Assembly (NCBI RefSeq): GCF_021504595.1
Contig: NZ_JACSGT010000001.1
Span: forward strand, 496,001 to 560,000
Length of the DNA: 64,000 bases
Source: Chryseobacterium indicum
GTDB taxonomy: Bacteria; Bacteroidota; Bacteroidia; Flavobacteriales; Weeksellaceae
Direction of reading: 5' to 3'
How positions within the stretch are numbered: the stretch's first letter is position 1; each line of letters begins with the position of its first letter. A model generated the notes under the pieces. That model did no database searches, had not been told where the DNA came from, and saw only the letters and a list, made by a program, of their open reading frames with translations. This document shows, piece by piece, positions 1 through 8,649 of this stretch. The position numbers were made by a program, and so were the translations under genes.

Positions 1-1622
1 TTAACGGTGAAAGTTCCGTTAGAACCTGTAAATTTCAGTTGAGTAGTTAAAGTCAGTGATCCAATTCCATTCGCTGAACTGCTTGAAGTTAAAGCGCCGT
101 CTCTTATTGTAATCGCTTTGTTGGAAATCGTCTGATCCGTTCTTGCATCCGTTGCTGTCCACGTAATGCCGTTGTTTGTCCATGTTCTCGTTAAATATCC
201 TGTTGTACCTGCAGGAATATTTTCAAAATTTTCATAGACGCAATTCGTCGGAGGAGGAACAGCATCCGTAGTTCCCGAAACTGTAGAGCTGTTGGCGGAA
301 GAATTTCCTGCTGCATCTTTAGCAATCACATTAAAGGTATAAGTTGTGGAAGCATTTAAGCTTGAAATGGTCGCAGAAGTTGCACTTACCGATGTTTTTA
401 AACTTCCGTTCATGTAGACATCATACGAAGTAACGCCAACATTATCTGACGAAGCATTCCACGACAGCGAAATGCTGCTTGGCGAAGTTCCCGTAACCGC
501 AAGACCGGTAACAGTGGAAGGAGCCTGTGTATCAATCGGAGCATTGGTTGTTCCTGAAACGGTAGAACTGTTCGGAGATGAATTTCCTGCTGCATCTTTC
601 GCTACAATATAAAAAGGATAAGTGGTGGAAGGACTTAATCCGGAAATAGTTGCAGAAGTGGAGCTTACTGTTGCCTGTAAATTTCCGTTCATATACACAT
701 TATACGATGTAACCCCGATATTATCGGTTGAAGCATTCCATGAAAGCGAAATGCTGCTTGAAGTAGTTCCGGAAATACTAAGCCCTGTCACGGTTGTCGG
801 AGCCTGTGTATCTGCGGGAGCCCAGATCTGGTTTACATAATTCGGATTATCGATGAAAGGATTTCTGTTTCCCTGATAAGCATAGGTAGCATTATTCCGG
901 TTGATTTCCGCCTGAGATACAGGATCCTGATTGTGCCAAGCCAGCAGAACATTAAGTTCCCAGGTCTGCAATCCCGGAAAAGCAGAATTTCCTAAGATAT
1001 CTCCCGAAGAAAATGTAGCAAGCTTACTCTGATAGCGGGTTACAAAATAAAAAATCATACGCGCAACATCCCCTTTAAATTCATTAACAGGTTCAAAAAC
1101 AATTCCTGAATATCCGGGTGAAGCAGAACTTCCAAGTTTAGAACCGTTAGTCGATAGCGAAGTCGCAGTTCCTACGATTCCAAAAGGATAATCTGCCCTC
1201 ATGGCATTTACTTTTCCGTCTGTTGCTCTGATGAAATTGATGTCGGAATACATCGGTGAAGCAGAATTAAATAAACTCTGAGGAATAATATGTTCTCTGT
1301 TATAGCAATTTCCTTCTTCTGTATACGTTCCGCATTGGTTGGTTACAGGAATAAAATTGTAAGGATCTGCGCCGGTCGGATTTTCAGAATAAATATCCAG
1401 AATAGAACCGTCATTTTCATAATTCTTATCGATATCGGTTATTTTAAAACCTGTCCAGAGTGCGTTATAGCCCTTGTCCTGATGACCGTTCGTGATGATT
1501 GAACTCAGTGCTGTTTTCAGAGAAGCTCCGGAAAGTCCGTTGGCAGAATTATAATAGCCTGCAGGAGCCTGAGCATTTGCTAAAACAGAAGCAAAACCCA
1601 AAATGAATAACTGTTTTTTCAT
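1..1622 (-). CDS. Secreted endonuclease I family nuclease with two FN3 domains (3' end outside window)
   Basis: The frame is open from the ATG at 1622 to the window edge, so the C-terminus is missing. A signal peptide (about residues 1-18) is followed by an endonuclease I (PF04231-type) domain with the catalytic-type motif NREHIIPQSLF and a later KGDVARMIFYF segment. Two fibronectin type III repeats of 93 residues each follow (starting near residues 271 and 364, each opening with DTQAP), then a jelly-roll-like region. The next gene (1762-3297) is a close paralogue without the FN3 repeats. By analogy this one should also end in a T9SS sorting domain beyond the edge. Expected role: extracellular DNA/RNA degradation. 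The family call is firm; the missing end is inferred. Confidence 0.9.
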   Translation of the reverse strand, partial: MKKQLFILGFASVLANAQAPAGYYNSANGLSGASLKTALSSIITNGHQDKGYNALWTGFKITDIDKNYENDGSILDIYSENPTGADPYNFIPVTNQCGTYTEEGNCYNREHIIPQSLFNSASPMYSDINFIRATDGKVNAMRADYPFGIVGTATSLSTNGSKLGSSASPGYSGIVFEPVNEFKGDVARMIFYFVTRYQSKLATFSSGDILGNSAFPGLQTWELNVLLAWHNQDPVSQAEINRNNATYAYQGNRNPFIDNPNYVNQIWAPADTQAPTTVTGLSISGTTSSSISLSWNASTDNIGVTSYNVYMNGNLQATVSSTSATISGLSPSTTYPFYIVAKDAAGNSSPNSSTVSGTTNAPIDTQAPSTVTGLAVTGTSPSSISLSWNASSDNVGVTSYDVYMNGSLKTSVSATSATISSLNASTTYTFNVIAKDAAGNSSANSSTVSGTTDAVPPPTNCVYENFENIPAGTTGYLTRTWTNNGITWTATDARTDQTISNKAITIRDGALTSSSSANGIGSLTLTTQLKFTGSNGTFTV

Positions 1623-1710
1623 GGTAAATTTTTAAGATCGTAATATTACCATAAAATTTATGAATATAAAATTACAGAATCGTTAATTTTTAATAAGATT
1701 CATACAAATA

Positions 1711-1740
1711 AAAGCCTTCTTTCAACAGAGAGAAGGCTTT
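1711..1740 (-). terminator. Rho-independent terminator between the nuclease paralogues
   Basis: A perfect 10-bp stem (AAAGCCTTCT / AGAAGGCTTT) with a 10-nt loop lies 22 bp downstream of the stop of the 1762-3297 gene. It separates the two tandem nucleases, so each is probably transcribed on its own. Confidence 0.75.
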
Positions 1741-1761
1741 TGTTATTTATTAAGCTAAATT

Positions 1762-3297
1762 TTATTTCACAATAAACTTCAATGAAGAAGCGTCTAATTT
1801 TAAAATATAAATTCCCTGCTCAAGATTTTTAATTTTAATAGAATTTTTACTGTTTTTAAAAGGCTGATCTATGGTCTGCATTACTTTTCCGTGAAGATTG
1901 TAGATCTCCGCTTTTTTAATATTCTGCGTTTCTCCTTTTACAAAAATTTCATTATTGGAAACAGGATTTGGCGAAATCTGTAATGCATTCTGGTCAGAAT
2001 TTGATGCTGAAGAAATACTTGGAGCCTGTTTTGCAGTTCCCGAATAACAGGTCCAGCTCAGATTATCGATGGCAACTCTGTTGGTTGTAGAATTGTTTTC
2101 TAAAGTTATAACAACGTTCCCCGAAACATTAATATTGCTGATAGTGGTTGTTGTTGCAGAGGTATTGTAAGGTATGGTTCCTACCGCTGTTCCGTTTACT
2201 TTAACGGTGAAGGTATCGTTAGAACCTGTAAATTTCAGTTGCGTGGTAACAGTCAGAGATCCGATTCCATTCACTGAACTGCTTGAAGTTAACGCGCCGT
2301 CTCTTATCGTGATTGCTTTGGTGGAGATCGTCTGATCTGTTCTCGAATCTGTTGCTGTCCATGTAATACCATTGTTCGTCCATGTTCTTGTTAGGTACGA
2401 AGCCGAACTTTCAGCTGGAATCGTCTCAAATGTTTCATTGCCGCAGCCTGATGAACTTGGCGGAGTAGAAGTTCCTCCCGAAGCAGAACCGGAACCCCAG
2501 ATTTGATTTACATAATTCGGATTATCAATAAAAGGATTTCTGTTTCCCTGGTAAGTGTAAGAAGCATTGTTTCTGTTAATTTCAGCCTGAGAAACGGGAT
2601 CCTGATTATGCCATGCCAATAAAACATTTAATTCCCAAGTCTGCAAACCCGGAAAAGCAGAACTGCCCAACATATTTCCGGATGTAAACGTGGAGAGTTT
2701 GCTTTGGTATCTCGTAACAAAATAAAATACCATTCTTGCTACATCGCCTTTAAATTCATCAATAGGCTCGAACACTGTTCCCGAGAAACCTGAAGAAACA
2801 GAATTTCCAAGCTTAGAACCGTTTTTTGAAGTAAACGTTGCAGTTCCCACCTTTCCGAAAGGATAATTAGAGCGCATTCCGTTTACTTTTCCGTCAGTTG
2901 CCCTGATGAAATTAATATCCGATACCATAGGTGAAGCTTGATTAAATAAACTCTGAGGGATAATATGTTCCCGATTGTAGCAGTTTCCTTCCACCGAATA
3001 CGTTCCGCACTGGTTCGTAACCGGTGTAAATTTGTAAGGATCTGTACCCACAGGTTTTTCCGAATAAATATCCAGAATAGAACCGTCATTTTCATAATTC
3101 TTGTCGATGTCAGTGGTTTTATAAGCAGTCCATAGTCCGTTGTAACCCTTGTCCTGATGTCCATTGGTAATAATGGTGCTTAAAGCTGTTTTTAAAGAAG
3201 CTCCGGAAAGTCCGTTTGCCGAATTGTAATATCCCGAAGGAGCCTGAGCATTTGCTAAAACCGAAGCAAATACAATCATTAGTAATTGTCTTTTCAT
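1762..3297 (-). CDS. Secreted endonuclease I family nuclease with T9SS type A sorting domain
   Basis: This 511-residue protein has a signal peptide ending ANAQA, an endonuclease I domain over roughly residues 25-265 with NREHIIPQSLF and KGDVARMVFYFVTRY, a Gly/Ser linker, and a beta-sandwich-like region. The C-terminal ~70 residues carry a classic type IX sorting signal (SPNPVSNNEIFVKG ... GIYILKL ... KFIVK). It should be exported by Sec, passed over the outer membrane by T9SS, and anchored or released to degrade extracellular nucleic acid. It is a near-identical paralogue of the gene at 1-1622, lacking the FN3 pair. The ATG at 3297 gives a clean signal peptide. Confidence 0.93.
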   Translation of the reverse strand: MKRQLLMIVFASVLANAQAPSGYYNSANGLSGASLKTALSTIITNGHQDKGYNGLWTAYKTTDIDKNYENDGSILDIYSEKPVGTDPYKFTPVTNQCGTYSVEGNCYNREHIIPQSLFNQASPMVSDINFIRATDGKVNGMRSNYPFGKVGTATFTSKNGSKLGNSVSSGFSGTVFEPIDEFKGDVARMVFYFVTRYQSKLSTFTSGNMLGSSAFPGLQTWELNVLLAWHNQDPVSQAEINRNNASYTYQGNRNPFIDNPNYVNQIWGSGSASGGTSTPPSSSGCGNETFETIPAESSASYLTRTWTNNGITWTATDSRTDQTISTKAITIRDGALTSSSSVNGIGSLTVTTQLKFTGSNDTFTVKVNGTAVGTIPYNTSATTTTISNINVSGNVVITLENNSTTNRVAIDNLSWTCYSGTAKQAPSISSASNSDQNALQISPNPVSNNEIFVKGETQNIKKAEIYNLHGKVMQTIDQPFKNSKNSIKIKNLEQGIYILKLDASSLKFIVK

Positions 3298-3519
3298 GTC
3301 AAGATTTTAAACATTAAGATTACTATAATTTTATCAAAATAAAATTACGGAATTGTTAATTTTAATTATGCATAGAATTGTATACGGTGTTAAATCTATA
3401 CTTTTTATTGAGAATGAACTTGTTCTGGATAGTTACTGCATACTTTTTTTGCGAAAAAAGATGACTTTTCAAAATTATTTTTGGCAGATATTTTGTGTTA
3501 TTCTTTAAAAATCACCATT

Positions 3520-3834
3520 ATGAATCACAAAATAAAAATTGCACTGGCATTAATTACCGGCGGAACTTTGGTTTATCTTAGCCGAAAGCTGAAAAACTCA
3601 AAGAACGAACCTGAAACTTTCACAGGAGAAGACGGCAAAGTCTATCAGAAAGATGAAACTTATTTTACAGCAGACGGCAAAATGTATAAAAACGGAAAAG
3701 AAGTGCATTTTAAGACACCGGAAACATCAGAAAAAACTTCAAATCAAAAATTTCAGCAGGAAACGATTCAGAAAAATTATGAAGTTCATCCCCAAAATGT
3801 AGGCTATCATCATAAAGGAACCAGACATCACTAA
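3520..3834 (+). CDS. Small membrane-anchored or exported hypothetical protein
   Basis: This 104-residue protein starts best at the ATG at 3520 (MNHKIKIALALITGG), which opens directly into a hydrophobic anchor or signal segment (residues 6-19). An upstream in-frame start at 3481 would add 13 non-conserved residues. The rest is polar and contains two similar short segments (GEDGKVYQKDETYF and TADGKMYKNGKEVHF), which look like a small internal repeat. I do not recognise a family. It is convergent with the DUF4136 lipoprotein gene and shares a terminator with it. Confidence 0.7.
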   Translation: MNHKIKIALALITGGTLVYLSRKLKNSKNEPETFTGEDGKVYQKDETYFTADGKMYKNGKEVHFKTPETSEKTSNQKFQQETIQKNYEVHPQNVGYHHKGTRHH

Positions 3835-3843
3835 TTCAATAAA

Positions 3844-3872
3844 AAAGTCAATGCAGTTACGGCATTGACTTT
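3844..3872. terminator. Bidirectional terminator
   Basis: An 11-bp perfect stem (AAAGTCAATGC / GCATTGACTTT) with a 7-nt loop lies between the convergent genes 3520-3834 and 3898-4422, with A-rich and T-rich flanks that suit both directions. Confidence 0.8.
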
Positions 3873-3897
3873 CTTATATATTTGATTGATTTATATC

Positions 3898-4422
3898 TTA
3901 TTTCATCGGAGGATAATTCTTCATGATTTCCGCCATGATCTCAGGAATTTGCTTTTGTTTCGCTTTAGGTCTGTCAACAGAAATTCCGCTTCCGATTCCC
4001 TGCCAAACCAGTTTATTGGTTTTAGCATCTACCAGATCCACAATAATGGCTCCTTCATTATAGTTGCTCGTCCATGTTCTGTTCATGCCGATTCCCCATC
4101 CGAAAGGTCCGCCCCAACCCCAGGCTCCGTAAGGTGAAGTGGTGGTAACGTCCGTTACTTTTTTATGGTTGGCTTTTACATTTACAATCAGATCAGGATT
4201 TTCTCCGGATTGAAGACCTTTGCTCTGTAGCTGTCTCGACAGTTCATTCAAAACTCTGTCTTTATCAATATCATTTAGTTTTAAATCATCAATTCTTAAT
4301 TTATAAGTTTTGTATGAATTAAAATTTGCCGTGTCCGCATAGTCAGAACGTACGTTGAAAGGACTGCAAGACGTTAAACCCAAAGTAGCCGAAGCCAACA
4401 GTAAGAAGATATATCGCTTCAT
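3898..4422 (-). CDS. DUF4136 family lipoprotein
   Basis: The start at 4422 (MKRYIFLLLASATLGLTSC) gives a lipoprotein signal with the lipobox Cys at residue 19. A longer in-frame reading up to 4500 would overlap the upstream gene and hide the signal peptide, so I reject it. The ~175-residue protein matches DUF4136 (FNSYKTYKL, DRVLNELSRQLQSKGL, PDLIVNVKA, GAIIVDLVDAKTNKLVWQG). The family is periplasmic and of unknown function. The start is 1 bp from the stop of the DUF5522 gene, so the two form an operon. Confidence 0.88.
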   Translation of the reverse strand: MKRYIFLLLASATLGLTSCSPFNVRSDYADTANFNSYKTYKLRIDDLKLNDIDKDRVLNELSRQLQSKGLQSGENPDLIVNVKANHKKVTDVTTTSPYGAWGWGGPFGWGIGMNRTWTSNYNEGAIIVDLVDAKTNKLVWQGIGSGISVDRPKAKQKQIPEIMAEIMKNYPPMK

Positions 4423-4423
4423 T

Positions 4424-4609
<186 letters not shown>

Positions 4610-4633
4610 TTAAATCTCTAAGTCAAAAAACTT

Positions 4634-4641
4634 TATATTTG
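4634..4641 (+). promoter_or_regulatory. -7 promoter element TATATTTG
   Basis: A perfect match to the Bacteroidota -7 consensus TAnnTTTG ends only 5 nt before the ATG at 4647, so the mRNA may be leaderless or nearly so. No clear -33 element was seen. Confidence 0.5.
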
Positions 4642-4646
4642 TTAGT

Positions 4647-4973
4647 ATGATAATTATATGCCAAAAGCCTTTAAAAAAATTAAAAATCAACGGCATTGCT
4701 CTGTTCCCTTTTATCTTCATTAGGAATCCCGAAGATAAGAAAAATAAAATATTGATTAATCATGAAAAAATACATTTAAGGCAACAGTTGGAAATGCTCA
4801 TCATTTTTTTCTACATTTTTTATGTAATCGAATATTATTACTGGTTTTTTAAACTGAAAGACAGTTATCAGGCGTATAAAAGAATCTCCTTTGAAAGAGA
4901 AGCTTATTCCAATGAACATAATCTGAATTATCTCAGGAAAAGAAAATTCTGGAGTTTTCGAAAATACCTTTAA
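4647..4973 (+). CDS. Conserved small HExxH-motif membrane-associated protein
   Basis: This 108-residue protein contains NHEKIHLRQQLE (an HExxH motif, residues about 39-43), a hydrophobic segment (residues about 49-69), and near the C-terminus FEREAYSNE, where a Glu could be a third metal ligand. The layout looks like a minimal single-pass zinc metallopeptidase. It resembles a conserved hypothetical family of Flavobacteriia. Catalysis is inferred from the motif only. It is a single gene with its own promoter. Confidence 0.7.
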   Translation: MIIICQKPLKKLKINGIALFPFIFIRNPEDKKNKILINHEKIHLRQQLEMLIIFFYIFYVIEYYYWFFKLKDSYQAYKRISFEREAYSNEHNLNYLRKRKFWSFRKYL

Positions 4974-5038
4974 AATCAGAAATGGTTAACAGATAATGGT
5001 TGTGAGAGATTAGATTTTTAATAACACGTCACAAAATT

Positions 5039-5091
5039 CCCCTCCTTTGGAGGGGTGGCAAAAATTCAAAGGAATTTTTGACGGGGTGGTT
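5039..5091. repeat. Dispersed palindromic repeat, copy 1
   Basis: Two adjacent palindromes: CCCCTCC-TTT-GGAGGGG, then AAAAATTC-AAAG-GAATTTTT, followed by GACGGGGTGGTT. A nearly identical copy lies at 61003-61053, also just after a plus-strand gene. The gap 4974-5204 holds nothing else obvious except the promoter of the next gene. Confidence 0.8.
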
Positions 5092-5177
5092 AAATAGAGT
5101 AAAAATAAAATTGACCATCCTTACCTTCAATGACAAACCTCACTTATCCAAAGTAAACTAAAACACCCAAAAAACAC

Positions 5178-5185
5178 TACTTTTG
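5178..5185 (+). promoter_or_regulatory. -7 promoter element TACTTTTG
   Basis: A consensus TAnnTTTG 19 nt upstream of the ATG at 5205 of the PLP-dependent enzyme. Confidence 0.55.
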
Positions 5186-5204
5186 TAAAATAGATTCAGC
5201 CTAA

Positions 5205-6113
5205 ATGCTATTAAATGTTCCATTAGAAAAGATCCCGATTCAGGAAATTCTCATTGATAAAAAAGTAAAACTTTTTATGAAAAGAGAAGATTTAATTCAT
5301 CCCCAGATTTCAGGGAATAAATACTGGAAGCTTTTTTTTAATATTAATAATTATCTCTCCGGAAATCCTGAAAAACCCTACATCATTACTTTTGGCGGTG
5401 CATTTTCAAATCATATTTCTGCGGTTTCTGCAGTCGGAAATTTAGCTGGAATTCCGACTTTGGGAATTATAAGAGGAGAGGAGCTGAAAGACAAATGGCG
5501 CGATAATCCGACTTTACTTTTTGCTAAAAGAAACGGGATGAATCTGCAGTTTGTAACGAGGGAAGAATATCGCCACAAAGAAAAACTGACTGAATTTTTA
5601 CAAAAAGAATTCCCGGAAGCGCTCATCGTACCGGAAGGAGGAACCAATGAAGCCGCTGTAGAAGGCGTAAAAATGATGCTGAATGACGATACAAAAGATT
5701 TTGATTATCTTTGCACCGCAGTCGGAACAGGAGGAACGGTTGCCGGAATTTTAAAATTCAGTGAAGAAAATCAGAAAGTTATAGGTTTTAAAGCGGTTGA
5801 CGATGATTCGCTGGAAAATAAAATCGTTGAACTAACTTCTAAGAAAAATTTTGATCTAATAGATTCAGATTTTGGAGGTTATGGCAAAATAAAGGACGAA
5901 AATGTCCGTTTTATTAATGATTTTAAAGAGAAATACGGAATTCCGCTGGAGCCGGTCTATACAGGAAAGATGATGCAGAAAATTTTCGAATTGATAAATG
6001 AAGATTATTTTCCTGAGAACAGCAAAATTTTGTGCTTCCACACCGGCGGTTTGCAGGGGATTGAAGGAGCCAATTTGCTTTTAGAAAAACAGAACAGAAA
6101 TTTAATTATATAA
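5205..6113 (+). CDS. PLP-dependent 1-aminocyclopropane-1-carboxylate deaminase / D-cysteine desulfhydrase family enzyme
   Basis: This 302-residue cytosolic enzyme of PLP fold type II has the PLP-lysine motif SGNKYWKL (Lys39), FGGAFSNHISAVSAVGN for substrate contact, VPEGGTNEAAVEGV, the phosphate-binding loop TAVGTGGTVAGIL, and a C-terminal FHTGGLQG. The family either opens ACC to ammonia and 2-oxobutyrate or splits D-cysteine to pyruvate, sulfide and ammonia. The motifs alone do not separate the two, though most genomic members without the ACC-specific residues are desulfhydrases. It lies 15 bp upstream of the glucosaminidase gene and may be co-transcribed with it. Confidence 0.88.
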   Translation: MLLNVPLEKIPIQEILIDKKVKLFMKREDLIHPQISGNKYWKLFFNINNYLSGNPEKPYIITFGGAFSNHISAVSAVGNLAGIPTLGIIRGEELKDKWRDNPTLLFAKRNGMNLQFVTREEYRHKEKLTEFLQKEFPEALIVPEGGTNEAAVEGVKMMLNDDTKDFDYLCTAVGTGGTVAGILKFSEENQKVIGFKAVDDDSLENKIVELTSKKNFDLIDSDFGGYGKIKDENVRFINDFKEKYGIPLEPVYTGKMMQKIFELINEDYFPENSKILCFHTGGLQGIEGANLLLEKQNRNLII

Positions 6114-6128
6114 TTTAAATTGAAAAAC

Positions 6129-7187
6129 ATGAAAAGACTTTTCACCATCGTAAGCCTTTTAGTTTTATCAAAATTCTCAGCTCAGACCTGGGCAACCGAA
6201 GATCAGTACATCCAGAAGTTTGCAAAATATGCAGTGGAAGAAATGGAAAAATATAAAATTCCTGCTTCTATCACGCTTGCACAGGGACTTTTGGAAACAG
6301 GAGGCGGACAAAGCCGATTGGCTCTGGAAGGGAAAAACCATTTCGGGATTAAATGTAAGGAAGACTGGACCGGAAAAACAATGAAGCACACCGATGATGC
6401 TCCGAACGAATGTTTCCGTGTTTACGACGATCCGCGACAGTCATATGAAGATCATTCCATCTTTTTATCCACAAGAAAATACTACGCTAATCTTTTCAAT
6501 TTAGATATGAAAGATTACAAAGCGTGGGCAACAGGTCTTAAAAAAGCAGGTTATGCAACAAATCCCCGCTACGCTTCCATATTGATCGGAAAAATTGAAA
6601 GGTATAAATTGTACGAATTCGACAATACCAATTCAAAAGAAGCTTTATACGCCGTTCTGAAACTGTATCCGGATCTGAAAGACGACAGAACTTTCATGGC
6701 TCAGCTGGAACCTGAAAAATATACCAGAAAAGTAAAAGAACCTGTAACCGTTGAAGTTCCTTACAAACAGACTTCTTACGCTCAGCAGCAGAAAAGAGTG
6801 GAAAGAATTAAAACAAAAGCAGAAATTCTGAATACCATTTTAATTAAAAGTCATCCGAATGACGGATTAAAATACATCATCATTCCTGAAGATACCAACG
6901 TAGAATTCATTGCCAAAAAATTCAAGATCAGTGAAAGCAAACTGATGAAATGGAATGAACTGGAAAGCGATGTGCTGAAGAAAAATGAAATTGTTTTCCT
7001 TGAATCTAAAAACTCAGACGGAAATACTGCAACCTACAAAGCCGAAGCAGGCGAAGATATGCATGATATCGCCCAGAAATTCGGAATTAAATTAAATAAA
7101 TTATACGCTAAAAATAGGATGGACGAAGGACAGAAACCTTCCGCCGGACAAGTAATTTATTTGATTGATAAAAAACCCAGAAATTAA
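6129..7187 (+). CDS. Secreted glucosaminidase with two LysM domains
   Basis: The ATG at 6129 (MKRLFTIVSLLVLSKFSAQ) gives a clean signal peptide; a TTG 9 nt upstream is less likely. A glucosaminidase (FlgJ/GH73-like) domain spans about residues 25-165 with ITLAQGLLETGGGQS (a candidate catalytic Glu), NHFGIKCK and DHSIFL. Two LysM repeats follow in the last ~110 residues (YIIIPEDTNVEFIAKKFKI and YKAEAGEDMHDIAQKFGI). It should bind and cut peptidoglycan in the periplasm. Length and order are typical for Bacteroidota. Confidence 0.9.
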   Translation: MKRLFTIVSLLVLSKFSAQTWATEDQYIQKFAKYAVEEMEKYKIPASITLAQGLLETGGGQSRLALEGKNHFGIKCKEDWTGKTMKHTDDAPNECFRVYDDPRQSYEDHSIFLSTRKYYANLFNLDMKDYKAWATGLKKAGYATNPRYASILIGKIERYKLYEFDNTNSKEALYAVLKLYPDLKDDRTFMAQLEPEKYTRKVKEPVTVEVPYKQTSYAQQQKRVERIKTKAEILNTILIKSHPNDGLKYIIIPEDTNVEFIAKKFKISESKLMKWNELESDVLKKNEIVFLESKNSDGNTATYKAEAGEDMHDIAQKFGIKLNKLYAKNRMDEGQKPSAGQVIYLIDKKPRN

Positions 7188-7204
7188 TTTTCGTTGATGG
7201 TTTA

Positions 7205-7258
7205 TAGTTGTTGGTTGATGGTTAAAACTAACAGCTATAAACTGTTAACCAACAACTA
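7205..7258. repeat. Imperfect cruciform directly upstream of hemL
   Basis: An 11-bp perfect inverted repeat (AGTTGTTGGTT at 7206-7216, AACCAACAACT at 7247-7257) encloses a second small stem (AACAG 7230-7234 / CTGTT 7242-7246). The right arm ends 4 nt before the hemL start codon, and there is no T-run. It could be a dispersed repeat or could fold over the hemL translation start. Confidence 0.7.
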
Positions 7259-7261
7259 CAT

Positions 7262-8545
7262 ATGAAATATCAAAGAAGTTCAGCTTTATTCGAAGAAGCT
7301 TACAAATACATTCCGGGAGGTGTAAATTCTCCGGTAAGAGCATTCAAATCTGTAGGAGGAGTGCCTGTTTTTATGAAATCTGCAAAAGGAGCCTATCTTA
7401 CGGATGCGGATGATAATACGTACATCGATTACATCAATTCGTGGGGACCCGCAATTTTAGGACATACACATCCCGAAGTTTTGGAAGAACTGAAAATTCA
7501 GGCTGAAAAAGGATTTTCTTTCGGAGCTCCGACAGAACTGGAAACGGAAATCGCAAAATTCATTACAGAAAATGTCCCGAATGTAGATCAGATAAGAATG
7601 GTTTCTTCCGGTACGGAAGCTTGTATGAGCGCGATCCGACTCGCAAGAGGATTTACAGGAAGAGATAAATTTATAAAATTTGAAGGCTGTTATCACGGTC
7701 ATTCAGATTCTTTTTTAATTAAAGCGGGAAGTGGTGCAGCGACTTTCGGAAATCCGAATTCTCCTGGCGTAACGGCTGGAACGGCAAAAGATACTTTACT
7801 GGCAAGATATAATGATTTTGAGCAGGTTGAAGATCTTTTCAGACATAATCCGGGTGAAATTGCAGCGGTCATTATTGAGCCGGTTGCCGGAAATATGGGT
7901 TGTGTTTTGCCGGAAAATGAATTTCTTCAGAAATTAAGAACAATTTGCGACGAAAACGGAGCTTTATTAATCTTTGATGAGGTGATGACAGGTTTCAGAC
8001 TTGCTTTCGGGGGAGCTCAGGAACTATACAATGTGAAGGCAGATCTGGTAACGTACGGAAAAGTAATCGGAGGCGGACTTCCGGTAGGTGCTTTTGCAGG
8101 AAGAAACGAAATTATGGATCATCTGGCTCCAAAAGGAGGTGTTTATCAGGCAGGAACATTAAGCGGAAATCCGTTAGCCATGAGAGCCGGACTGAAAACT
8201 TTACAGCTAATTAAAAATGATCCGGAATTCTTCAGCAGACTGGCAAAAACTACGGAAACCTTAGATTTTGAAATCGGCAAAATTTTAAACGAAAAAGGAA
8301 TTGCCCACAAAATCAACAGAAAAGGATCGATGATGTCGGTTTTCTTTCATATCAACAGTGTTTCTAATTTTGATGAAGCACAGGAAGCCAATCATGCATT
8401 GTTTAATAATTTCTTCCATCAGATGCTGCAAAACGGAGTTTATCTTCCACCGAGTGGTTATGAGACTTATTTCATCAGTGATGCGATTAAAGACAGAGAA
8501 ATAGATATGACGCTGGAAGCAGTTAGAAAATTCGAATATTCTTAG
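7262..8545 (+). CDS. hemL: Glutamate-1-semialdehyde 2,1-aminomutase
   Basis: This 427-residue class III PLP aminotransferase-fold enzyme converts glutamate-1-semialdehyde to 5-aminolevulinate, the C5-pathway entry to haem. Visible motifs are [16 protein letters not shown] at the N-terminus, [48 protein letters not shown], and [14 protein letters not shown] with the PLP lysine at residue 267. The length matches the family. No other haem gene is next to it. The start codon sits at the foot of a hairpin, which may affect expression. Confidence 0.97.
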   Translation: MKYQRSSALFEEAYKYIPGGVNSPVRAFKSVGGVPVFMKSAKGAYLTDADDNTYIDYINSWGPAILGHTHPEVLEELKIQAEKGFSFGAPTELETEIAKFITENVPNVDQIRMVSSGTEACMSAIRLARGFTGRDKFIKFEGCYHGHSDSFLIKAGSGAATFGNPNSPGVTAGTAKDTLLARYNDFEQVEDLFRHNPGEIAAVIIEPVAGNMGCVLPENEFLQKLRTICDENGALLIFDEVMTGFRLAFGGAQELYNVKADLVTYGKVIGGGLPVGAFAGRNEIMDHLAPKGGVYQAGTLSGNPLAMRAGLKTLQLIKNDPEFFSRLAKTTETLDFEIGKILNEKGIAHKINRKGSMMSVFFHINSVSNFDEAQEANHALFNNFFHQMLQNGVYLPPSGYETYFISDAIKDREIDMTLEAVRKFEYS

Positions 8546-8595
8546 TTGAAAAAATATTGAAGGAGTAGATTTATTTCTGTCCTTTATTGAAACAG

Positions 8596-8635
8596 CATCG
8601 GCTTCAGATTTATCTGAAGCCGATGTTTTTATTTT
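8596..8635. terminator. Bidirectional terminator after hemL
   Basis: A 14-bp perfect stem (CATCGGCTTCAGAT / ATCTGAAGCCGATG) with a very tight loop is followed by TTTTTATTTT. It lies between hemL and the convergent lipoprotein gene 8650-9813. Confidence 0.85.
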
Positions 8636-8649
8636 AGACCATAAACTTT

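Noticed and set aside
622..840. Plus-strand frame opposite the FN3 region
   Set aside because: It is a shadow of the clear minus-strand nuclease gene, whose FN3 repeats explain the sequence.
5205..6113. Naming the PLP enzyme as a true ACC deaminase (acdS)
   Set aside because: The visible motifs are shared with D-cysteine desulfhydrase; the specificity residues cannot be judged reliably by eye.
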